Source: Labilithrix sp.
GTDB taxonomy: Bacteria; Myxococcota; Polyangia; Polyangiales; Polyangiaceae
Assembly: GCA_028287035.1 (NCBI GenBank)
Contig: JAQBQL010000094.1
Span: 1-17,615 of the forward strand
Direction of reading: 5' to 3'
Length of the DNA: 17,615 nucleotides
The stretch's first letter is position 1. The number at the start of each line of letters is the position of its first letter. This document shows, in pieces, positions 7,145-14,231 of the stretch. The notes beneath the pieces are model-generated. The model had not been told where the DNA came from. It ran no database searches and was given only the letters and a program-made list of their open reading frames with translations. The position numbers and the translations under genes were made by a program.

Positions 7145-7747
7145 ATGTCCGACCGCGCGCTCCTCGATCTCATCCTCAACCGTCGCAGCGCTGGAGCGCT
7201 GACCGAGCCTGGTCCCACCCACGAGGAGCTCCAGCAGATCCTCGGCGCGGCGGGCGCGGTGCCCGACCACGGGCTCCTTCGTCCCTTTCGCTTCGTCGTG
7301 GCGAGCACGCCGGAGGGCCGCGCGCGCTTCGGCGAGGCGCTCGCGCTGACCGCCCGCGAGCGCATGCCGGAGATGCCGGAGAGCAAGCTCGCCAAGCTGC
7401 GCGAGAAGGCGAACCGTTCGCCGACCCTCGTGGCGCTCGTCTCGTCGCCGAAGCCGGGCAAGATCGAGACGTGGGAGCAGGCGGCGACCGCCTCGTGCGC
7501 GGGCTACGCCATCGTGCTCGCCGCCCATGCGCTCGGCATCGGCGCGGTGTGGAAGAGCGTGCCCTTCACGCGCGGCAAGGCCCTGTCCGACGCGCTCGGT
7601 CTCTCGCCCGAAGAGGAGATGCTCGGCTGGATCCATCTCGGTCGCGCGACCCGCCAGGACGAGCTCGAGCCGCGCCCGCCGCTCGCGCTCGGCGAGATGG
7701 TCTCCGTGCTCGACGCCTCGGGGCGGCGGCCGCTCGCCGGATCCTGA
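7145..7747 (+). CDS. YdjA-like FMN-dependent nitroreductase family protein
   Basis: A 200-residue protein resembling the short, minimal nitroreductases typified by E. coli YdjA. Shared blocks are LILNRRSAGALTEPGPTHEEL near the N-terminus (FMN-phosphate contact region), AVPDHGLLRPFRFVV, WEQAATASCAGYAIVLAAHALGIGAVWKS and GWIHLGRA. Such enzymes are FMN-dependent homodimers in the cytoplasm that reduce nitro compounds or quinones with NAD(P)H; their natural substrates are usually unknown. The start is set by the strong purine-rich site upstream. Lying 12 bp after rlmN on the same strand, it is probably co-transcribed with it, though a functional link is not obvious. Confidence 0.88.
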   Translation: MSDRALLDLILNRRSAGALTEPGPTHEELQQILGAAGAVPDHGLLRPFRFVVASTPEGRARFGEALALTARERMPEMPESKLAKLREKANRSPTLVALVSSPKPGKIETWEQAATASCAGYAIVLAAHALGIGAVWKSVPFTRGKALSDALGLSPEEEMLGWIHLGRATRQDELEPRPPLALGEMVSVLDASGRRPLAGS

Positions 7748-7757
7748 CCGCCGCTTA

Positions 7758-7788
7758 TTGATGACAGCCGTAATATGACGGCTATACT
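7758..7788 (+). promoter_or_regulatory. Promoter of the alpha/beta hydrolase gene
   Basis: TTGATG (7758-7763) and TATACT (7783-7788) are good -35 and -10 hexamers, four and five of six consensus bases, with a 19-nt spacer. The region is clearly AT-richer than its surroundings. The -10 ends only 6 nt before ATG 7795 and there is no Shine-Dalgarno, so the transcript should be leaderless or nearly so. Confidence 0.65.
7766..7783. promoter_or_regulatory. Palindromic operator in the hydrolase promoter spacer
   Basis: AGCCGTAATATGACGGCT has 6-bp perfect arms and a nearly symmetric centre, with only one mismatched pair in 18 bp. It lies between the -35 and -10 and overlaps the first -10 base, where a bound dimeric repressor of TetR or similar type would block RNA polymerase. 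No regulator gene is adjacent, so the factor would act in trans. Confidence 0.55.
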
Positions 7789-7794
7789 ACGTTC

Positions 7795-8577
7795 ATGACC
7801 GAGGCCGTCCTCCTCCTCCACAGCGGGGGCATGTCGTCCCGTCAATGGCGCAAGCTCGCCGGCGCTCTCACGCCGCGTTACCGGGTGATCAGCCCCGACT
7901 TCATCGGGTCCGGAGACGAGCCGCCGTGGCCCGCCGACCAGGAGCTCTCGTGGATGCAGGACGTCGAGCGCATCGCGCGCCTCGTCGACGACCTCGGCGA
8001 GCCGGTCCACGTGGTTGGCCACTCGTACGGCGGCCTCGTCGCGGTGACGCTCGCGCGGCTCCATCCCGAGCGTTTTCGCTCCGTGTGCGCCTACGATCCG
8101 GTGGCCTTCGGCATCCTTCATCCGCACGCGGCGACGGGCTACCCGGGGGACCCGCTCGGCCTCGCGGATCTGGCGCGCGTCGGCGAGGACCCGATCTTCC
8201 TCGACCGCGAGCGGGGCGGCACCGACGCCTGGTTCGAGGTCTTCATCGACTACTGGAACGCGCCCGGCGCGTGGCGATCCATGCCGGCGCCGGCGCGCGA
8301 GGCGTTCCTGCGCGTCGGCCGCAAGGTGTTCTGGGAGGTCTACTCGCTCCTCCACGATCGCACGCCGGCCGTGGACTACGGCGTCCTCGAGGCGCCCGCT
8401 CTCTTCCTGACCGGGGAGCGCAGCCCGGCCGCGGCGCAGCGCGTCGTCGCGCTCCTCACGGGTGCGCTCCCCGACGCGCGATCGGAGCGTGTGGACGGCG
8501 CCGGGCACATGGGCCCGATCACCCACGCCGACCTCGTGAACGCCCGGATCGCAGCGCACCTCGACGCGGCGCGCTGA
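7795..8577 (+). CDS. Alpha/beta-fold hydrolase
   Basis: A 260-residue, probably cytoplasmic hydrolase of usual family size. LLLHSGGMSSRQW near the start is the oxyanion-hole loop after strand 3, with an HSGG in place of the common HGxx. VVGHSYGG is the nucleophile elbow with Ser77. The catalytic His is His238 in GAGHMGP. The acid is probably Glu208 in LFLTGERS, where many relatives have Asp. The cap region (about residues 120-190) is rich in Trp/Phe/Tyr and should shape a hydrophobic pocket. The substrate cannot be predicted; esterase, lactonase or C-C hydrolase are all possible. It has its own promoter with an operator-like palindrome and lies 47 bp after the nitroreductase, so it is probably a separately induced unit. 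Confidence 0.85.
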   Translation: MTEAVLLLHSGGMSSRQWRKLAGALTPRYRVISPDFIGSGDEPPWPADQELSWMQDVERIARLVDDLGEPVHVVGHSYGGLVAVTLARLHPERFRSVCAYDPVAFGILHPHAATGYPGDPLGLADLARVGEDPIFLDRERGGTDAWFEVFIDYWNAPGAWRSMPAPAREAFLRVGRKVFWEVYSLLHDRTPAVDYGVLEAPALFLTGERSPAAAQRVVALLTGALPDARSERVDGAGHMGPITHADLVNARIAAHLDAAR

Positions 8578-8588
8578 GCCCGCTTCGC

Positions 8589-8617
8589 TCGACAGCGCGG
8601 AAGCAGCGCTCTACGCT
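8589..8617 (+). promoter_or_regulatory. Promoter of the Ser/Thr-His kinase gene, with an inverted repeat in the spacer
   Basis: TCGACA (8589-8594) matches five of six -35 bases. After exactly 17 nt comes TACGCT (8612-8617), a TAnnnT -10, only 8 nt before ATG 8626. AGCGC (8594-8598) and GCGCT (8606-8610) form an inverted repeat within the spacer and could be a regulator site. Confidence 0.5.
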
Positions 8618-8625
8618 CGCGTGAG

Positions 8626-11600
8626 ATGGCGCAGGCGTGGGCACCGCTCCGCATCGGCGGTGTCGTACACGAAGGGGTACGCGCCACGGTCTACCGCGCC
8701 GTCGCCGGCGACGGTGAGGGGCTCCCGGTCATCCTCAAGGTCCTCACGACCAGCTTCGACGATGCCGTCCATCGCGGCCGCCTCGAACGGGAGCTCGCCA
8801 TCGCATCGCGCATCGACTCGCCACGGGTCGTGAAGGCGCTCGGCCAGACCGTCCACGAGGGCCGGCTCGCGCTCGTGCTGGAGGACTTCGGCGGCGAGGC
8901 GCTGAGCCGTTCGCTGACCGAGGGGGTGCCGTTGCCCCTCGAGCGCGCGCTCCCCATCGCGAGCGGGATCGCACGCTCGCTCGCGGTCGTGCACGAGGCG
9001 GGCATCGTGCATCGTGACATCAAGCCCTCGAACGTCATCTATCGACCGGACAGCGGCGACCTGAAGCTCTCCGACTTCGGCGTCGCGCGCATGAGCGGCG
9101 AGCTGGCGGCGAAGGGCGGAGAGGGCGCCGAGGGCACGCTCGCGTACATGGCGCCGGAGCAGACCGGCCGGATGGGCCGAGCCGTGGACGGCCGCGCCGA
9201 CCTCTACTCGTTCGGGGTCCTGCTGTACGAGCTCTTCACGGGGCAGCGCCCGTTCCAGGCGAGCGACCCGCTGCAGTGGATGCACTCGCATGCCGCGCTC
9301 GTCCCGCGGCCGCCCTCCGATCTCGTCCGGAACTTCCCGACCGCCGTCTCGGATCTGGTGCTGAAGCTCCTCGCGAAGGCGCCCGACGAGCGGTACCAGA
9401 GCGGCGAAGGCGTGCTCCACGATCTCGAGCACTGCTTCGCCGCGCTGCAGGCGACCGGCACCATCGCGCGCTTCGCCCTGGCTACGAGCGACGTGTCCGC
9501 CGAGTTCCACCTGCCCGACGCGATGTACGGACGCGAGGAGGCGGTCGCCGCTCTCGAGGCGGCCTTCGGTCGCGTGTCCGGGGGCGCGCGCACCGAGGTG
9601 CTGCTCGTCGATGGGTACGCGGGCATCGGCAAGACCTCGCTCGTCCGGACGCTCGAGGAGCCGGTCGCGCGCCGCCGCGGCTACTTCGCGGCCGGCAAGT
9701 TCGACCAGCTCCGCAGGCACGTGCCCTACTCGGCGATCATCGAGGCCGGCACGTCGCTCGTGCACCAGCTGCTCACCACGAGCAGCGAGCGTCTCGCCGC
9801 GTGGCGTCGCAAGGTGCTCGGCGGCCTCGACGGCAACGGGCAGGTTCTCGTCGACGTCTTCCCCGAGGTCGAGCGGATCCTGGGCCGGCAGAAGGTGCTC
9901 GCGGAGCTGCCGCCGGGCGCGGCGCAGAACCGGCTCCAGCACGCGATACGCGTGTTCCTGCGCGCCTTCGACGAGCCCCTCGTGCTCTTCCTCGACGACA
10001 TGCAGTGGGCCGACAGCGCCTCGCTCGACGTGCTCGAGTCGGTGCTCGCGCAGGCGCGGCTGCCCCTCCTCGTCGTGCTCGCGTACCGGGACCACGAGGT
10101 GACGGCCAGCCATCCGTTCGCCGAGGTCACGGGCCGCCTCCAGCGCGGAGGAATCGCGGTGAGCGCGCTCCATCTCGGGCCCCTCGACGAGCGGGCGGTC
10201 AGAACGCTCGTCGCCGAGACGTTGCACACGGACGGTGAACCGGTCCAGGCGCTCGCCAGCCTGGCCATGGCGAAGACCGCCGGCAATCCGTTCTTCCTCC
10301 GCGAGTTCATCCGCACGCTGCACCTCGACGGTCTCCTGCGCTTCGACGCGAGCCGCCGCTGCTGGACGTTCGAGCTCTCCGCCATCGAGGCCCGCGCGAT
10401 CACCGACAACGTCGTCGACCTGCTGGTCGAGCGGCTCGAGCAGCTGCCGCCGTTCACGCGCGAGGTCCTGCGGCTCGCCGCCTTCTTCGGGAGCGAGGCA
10501 CAGGTCGACGACCTCGCGGAGGCCACGGGCCGCGATCGCGCCGCGGTGTTCGGGGCGCTCGACGCAGCGACCGAAAGGGGCCTCGTCGCGGTGACGGTCC
10601 GGGCGGACGGCGGGGGCGAGATGCGCTTCGGCCACGACCGCATCCAGCAGGCCGCCCTCGCGCTCACGCCCGAGGCGTCGCGGCCGGCCGAGCACCTGCG
10701 TGTCGCCCGGCAGTGGTGGGCGCAGCCTGGCGCACGCGAGAGCGCGTCGACCGTCTTCCAGGTCGCCAACCACGTCGAGGCGGCGTTCGCGCTCTTCATG
10801 GCCGAGGCGGGGCCGCAGGAGCGCGATCGAGCGCTCACGCTGTTCCTCCTCGCCGCGGCCAAGGCGAAATCTGCGACCGCCTACCTTCAGGCGAGCGCGT
10901 ACTTCGCGCGCGCCGCGGAGCTCCTCGGGGAGGCGGGGTGGGTCGACCGCTTCGAGCTCGCGTTCGACATGCACGTGGACTTCGCGGAGTGCGAGTACCT
11001 CGCCGGTCGGCTCGACCGCGCGCGGGATCTCTTCGCCGAGCTGCTCCGGCGGGCGCGCTCCGACCTCGAACGCGCCCGCGTCTACTACCTCGAGATCCGG
11101 CTCTACCAGGTGGCCGGCGACATGGCGGAGGCGGCGAAGGTCTCGGTGCGCTCGTTCGCGCTCTTCGGGCTCGAGATCCCGGCCGCCGCCGACGTCGAAC
11201 GCACGGTGAGCACGCAGCTCGAAACCGTCGCGCAGCTGCTCGGCGATCGTCCGATCGAGACGCACATCGACGATCCGCCGATGACCGACCCGTCGGTGCG
11301 CATGCTCGTGGACCTGCTGGAGGCCTCGGGACCGCCCATCTACATGGTGATGCCGGAGCTGTTCTCCTGGGTCGCCCTGCAGCTGGTCGAGCACTCGCTC
11401 CGCTACGGCAACGCGGAGGCCTCCTGCTACGGGTACGGCATCTATGCGCTCCTCCGGGCCGCGGTGCTCGGTGACGTCGAGGGCGGCTACGCGTGCAGCC
11501 TGCTCGCCATCCGCCTGAACGAGCGGCTCTCCGCCGTGAAGCTCGAAGGATGCATGCTGCACCTCCTCGGCGACCACGTGAACTTCTGGAAGAACCCGAT

Positions 11601-13818
11601 CGCGAGCGACCGGGCGATCCTCGAGCGCGGCTTCGCGGCGTGCGTCCGCGGCGGCGACCACATCTACTCGAACTACATCGGCTTCCAGGCGCCATGGCAC
11701 CTCTACGAGGCGGGCACGTTGCTCACCGACATGGCGGCGCAGATCGACAAGTACGGCGCCTTCGCCGAGGAGACGAACTACGGGCCGGTGCTCTGGACGC
11801 TGCGCACCGAGCGCGCGTTCGTCCGCTGCCTGCAGGGCGAGACGCGCGCGGCCGGCGAGCTGTCTCACGAGGGCTTCGTCGAAGGCGAGGCGCTCGCGGC
11901 GGTGACCGCGGCTCGCTTCGGCTGCGGCATCGTCTACTTCCACATCCTCCAGATGGTGGCGCGCTACCTCCACGGCGATCCGGCCGGCGCGTTCGCGGCG
12001 GCGGAGCGTGCCGCGCCCGAGCTGGGCTCGGCGTTCTCGATGCCGATCTACACGTCGTACTTCTTCTACCGGTCGCTCGTCCTGGCGAGCCTCCACGCCG
12101 AGGCGGACGCCGCCACGCGGACCGCCCACGAGGCGGAGATCGCCACGCATCTCGCGACGTTCCAGCGCTGGGCGCGGACGTGCCCGGCGAACTTCGCGGA
12201 CAAGGCGGCGCTCCTCGGCGCCGAGCTCGCTCGCGTGAAGGGTGATACGAGCGCCGCGCTGCGCCTCTACGAGGAGGCGCGGCTCGCCGCTCGTTCGCAG
12301 GGCTTCCTCCAGCACGAGGCGCTCGCGTGCGAGCTCGGCGCGAGCGCCTACGCCCAGCTCGGCGTCGACTCCGTCAAGCGCATGTTGCTGGCCGACGCGC
12401 TCGCCCTTTACCGCCGGTGGGGCGCCATGGGGAAGGTCACCGAGCTCCAGTCGAAGCATCGCGGCCTCGAGCGCGGCGTCGCGTTCGGCCTCTTCGACAC
12501 GGGCACCACGCGCACCGGACCGTCGGGTCCGCCGCTGGGGTCGCCCTCTCCGCTCACCCCGGGCACGGTGCCCGACCGCCTGCTCGACCTGTCGAGCGTC
12601 ATCAAGGCCGCGCAGAGCGTGTCTGCCGAGATCGTGCTCTCGCGTCTGCTCCCGAAGCTGATGGCGATCGTGGTCGAGTATGCAGGCGCCCAGCGCGGCG
12701 CGCTCGTGCTCGTCGAGGGAGACCGCCTGTCCGTGGCTGCCGAAGCCGCGGTGGATGCGGGGGCCGGGCACGCCGTGACGAGCTCGCTCGCTCCGCCGTC
12801 ACGCCGCATGCAGCGCTCGGCCGACGCGCTGCCGTCCTCGGTCCTCCGCTACGCGCTGCGTACCGGCGAGGCGGTGCTCATCGACGACGCCGCGCACGCG
12901 AACAAGTTCGGCACCGACCCCTACTTCCACACCGGGGTCCACCGGTCGGTGCTCTGCATGCCCTTCACGCGTCACGGCCGCATGATGGGCATGTTCTACC
13001 TGGAGAACGATCTCGCCTCGAACGCCTTCGGTCCCGACCGCCTGAGCACCCTCGAGGTGCTCGCCGTCCAGACCGCCATCTCCATCGACAACTCCAGGCT
13101 CTACGAGGAGTCCCGGGCGTCCGTCTCCGCCCGTGACGAGTTCCTCTCGATCGCCTCGCACGAGCTCCGCACGCCGCTGACCCCGCTGGCGATGCAGGTC
13201 CACCGCCTCTCCTCGGCGATTCGCAAGGGCACGCTGAGGGACATGTCCGACGCGGCCCTCGAGAAGCTCGCGGTCAGCTGCGACGCGCAGATCGCGAGGA
13301 TGACGCGGCTGGTGGGCGCGCTCCTCGACGCGTCGCGCATCGAGTCCGGCAAGATGACCGTCCAGCGCGAGCGCACGAGCCTCGCCGACCTCGTCACTCA
13401 CGTGGTCGAGGTGCACTCGCCGCAGTGTCGTGCCGCGCACTGCCCGGTCCGCCTGACCGTCGACGACGGCGTCTTCGTCATGGCCGACCGGCTGCGCATC
13501 GAACAGGTGGTGACGAACCTGATGCTCAACGCGGTGAAGTTCGGTCGCGAGCGGCCGATCGAGATCGAGCTGCAGCGCCACGAGGACACCGCCCACCTGC
13601 TCGTGACCGACCACGGCGTCGGGATCGCGCCCGCCGACCGCGCGCGGATCTTCGAGCGCTTCGAGCGGGTGCGGTCGAGCACCAACGTCGACGGTCTGGG
13701 CCTGGGGCTCTTCATCGTGCACGCCATCGTGGAGGCGCACGACGGGCACATCGACGTCGAGAGCGAGCCCGGGATCCGGACGACGTTCCGCGTCGTGCTC
13801 CCGCTCGCGGCATCGTGA
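8626..13818 (+). CDS. Trifunctional sensor: Ser/Thr kinase - AAA ATPase - helical repeats - GAF - histidine kinase
   Basis: A 1730-residue protein. Residues about 8-278 are a Ser/Thr kinase with Lys38 (ILKVL), HRDIKPSN (Asp131), DFG (Asp150) and a YMAPEQTG activation segment; its Gly loop is degenerate (HEGVRATVYR). Residues about 300-635 are an AAA/STAND-type ATPase with Walker A GYAGIGKTSL (Lys336) and Walker B LFLDDMQWAD (Asp457/458). Residues about 640-1310 are an alpha-helical, TPR-like solenoid probably used to bind signals or partners. A GAF domain spans about 1325-1490. The HisKA H-box is SIASHELRTPLTPL (His1512), followed by an HATPase with Asn1635, Asp1662 and GLGLGLF. No signal peptide or membrane helix is seen. 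This order is known from cyanobacterial and myxobacterial kinases. It implies one polypeptide with both Ser/Thr and His kinase activity. The adjacent receiver at 13862 is its obvious candidate partner. Confidence 0.92.
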   Translation: MAQAWAPLRIGGVVHEGVRATVYRAVAGDGEGLPVILKVLTTSFDDAVHRGRLERELAIASRIDSPRVVKALGQTVHEGRLALVLEDFGGEALSRSLTEGVPLPLERALPIASGIARSLAVVHEAGIVHRDIKPSNVIYRPDSGDLKLSDFGVARMSGELAAKGGEGAEGTLAYMAPEQTGRMGRAVDGRADLYSFGVLLYELFTGQRPFQASDPLQWMHSHAALVPRPPSDLVRNFPTAVSDLVLKLLAKAPDERYQSGEGVLHDLEHCFAALQATGTIARFALATSDVSAEFHLPDAMYGREEAVAALEAAFGRVSGGARTEVLLVDGYAGIGKTSLVRTLEEPVARRRGYFAAGKFDQLRRHVPYSAIIEAGTSLVHQLLTTSSERLAAWRRKVLGGLDGNGQVLVDVFPEVERILGRQKVLAELPPGAAQNRLQHAIRVFLRAFDEPLVLFLDDMQWADSASLDVLESVLAQARLPLLVVLAYRDHEVTASHPFAEVTGRLQRGGIAVSALHLGPLDERAVRTLVAETLHTDGEPVQALASLAMAKTAGNPFFLREFIRTLHLDGLLRFDASRRCWTFELSAIEARAITDNVVDLLVERLEQLPPFTREVLRLAAFFGSEAQVDDLAEATGRDRAAVFGALDAATERGLVAVTVRADGGGEMRFGHDRIQQAALALTPEASRPAEHLRVARQWWAQPGARESASTVFQVANHVEAAFALFMAEAGPQERDRALTLFLLAAAKAKSATAYLQASAYFARAAELLGEAGWVDRFELAFDMHVDFAECEYLAGRLDRARDLFAELLRRARSDLERARVYYLEIRLYQVAGDMAEAAKVSVRSFALFGLEIPAAADVERTVSTQLETVAQLLGDRPIETHIDDPPMTDPSVRMLVDLLEASGPPIYMVMPELFSWVALQLVEHSLRYGNAEASCYGYGIYALLRAAVLGDVEGGYACSLLAIRLNERLSAVKLEGCMLHLLGDHVNFWKNPIASDRAILERGFAACVRGGDHIYSNYIGFQAPWHLYEAGTLLTDMAAQIDKYGAFAEETNYGPVLWTLRTERAFVRCLQGETRAAGELSHEGFVEGEALAAVTAARFGCGIVYFHILQMVARYLHGDPAGAFAAAERAAPELGSAFSMPIYTSYFFYRSLVLASLHAEADAATRTAHEAEIATHLATFQRWARTCPANFADKAALLGAELARVKGDTSAALRLYEEARLAARSQGFLQHEALACELGASAYAQLGVDSVKRMLLADALALYRRWGAMGKVTELQSKHRGLERGVAFGLFDTGTTRTGPSGPPLGSPSPLTPGTVPDRLLDLSSVIKAAQSVSAEIVLSRLLPKLMAIVVEYAGAQRGALVLVEGDRLSVAAEAAVDAGAGHAVTSSLAPPSRRMQRSADALPSSVLRYALRTGEAVLIDDAAHANKFGTDPYFHTGVHRSVLCMPFTRHGRMMGMFYLENDLASNAFGPDRLSTLEVLAVQTAISIDNSRLYEESRASVSARDEFLSIASHELRTPLTPLAMQVHRLSSAIRKGTLRDMSDAALEKLAVSCDAQIARMTRLVGALLDASRIESGKMTVQRERTSLADLVTHVVEVHSPQCRAAHCPVRLTVDDGVFVMADRLRIEQVVTNLMLNAVKFGRERPIEIELQRHEDTAHLLVTDHGVGIAPADRARIFERFERVRSSTNVDGLGLGLFIVHAIVEAHDGHIDVESEPGIRTTFRVVLPLAAS

Positions 13819-13849
13819 CGGCGCGCTTTCCTGGCGCCTCGGGAGCTAG

Positions 13850-13855
13850 TACGAT
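13850..13855 (+). promoter_or_regulatory. Candidate internal -10 of the receiver gene
   Basis: TACGAT lies 6 nt before ATG 13862; the -35 region (TTTCCT at 13827-13832, 17-nt spacer) is weak. No Shine-Dalgarno is correctly spaced. It may drive receiver, hybrid kinase and tag apart from the large kinase. Confidence 0.4.
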
Positions 13856-13861
13856 CGGCGA

Positions 13862-14230
13862 ATGAGCGGGGGTAGGGGTCTCGTCCTCGTGGTCGACGAC
13901 GACGAGGACATCCGGGAATCGTTTTCCGACGTCCTCCAGGAAGAGGGGTTCGCGGTGGCGTCCTGCGAGAACGGGCTCGCGGCCCTGCACTACCTGGCCT
14001 CGAACGCCTTGCCGTGCATCATCGTGCTCGACCTGATGATGCCGATCATGTCGGGCGCGGAGTTCCGCGAGAAGCAGCTCGCCGAGCCGCGCCTCAAGGA
14101 CGTACCCGTGATCGTGATGAGCGCCGCGGACCGGGGCGGCCAGATCGCCTCCGAGCTCGGCGCGGGCGGCTTCGTCGCCAAGCCGGCGCGCGTCGACCAG
14201 CTCCTCACCGCCATCGGCCGGTTCTGTTGA
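13862..14230 (+). CDS. Single-domain response regulator (stand-alone receiver)
   Basis: At 122 residues this is a receiver domain and nothing more. VVDDDED supplies the acidic pocket (Asp12-Asp14), LDLMMP the phosphoacceptor Asp57, VIVMSAAD the switch Ser, and FVAKPARVDQL the conserved Lys107. With no output domain it must act by protein contact, as CheY-like proteins or as a shuttle in a phosphorelay. It lies 43 bp after the large kinase and 1 bp before the hybrid kinase, so it could carry phosphate between the two. The start at ATG 13862 gives the normal receiver length. A TACGAT hexamer 6 nt upstream may be its own -10. Confidence 0.93.
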   Translation: MSGGRGLVLVVDDDEDIRESFSDVLQEEGFAVASCENGLAALHYLASNALPCIIVLDLMMPIMSGAEFREKQLAEPRLKDVPVIVMSAADRGGQIASELGAGGFVAKPARVDQLLTAIGRFC

Positions 14231-14231
14231 C

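Noticed and set aside
8611..12771. A 1386-codon open frame on the minus strand
   Set aside because: It is antisense to the large kinase, whose motifs are unmistakable. Its translation is Arg/Glu/His-rich with no domain, as expected for a shadow frame in GC-rich DNA.
13819..13838. GGCGC/GCGCC inverted repeat after the large kinase as a terminator
   Set aside because: The stem is 5 bp with a 9-nt loop and no T run, and it would separate genes that appear to form one unit.
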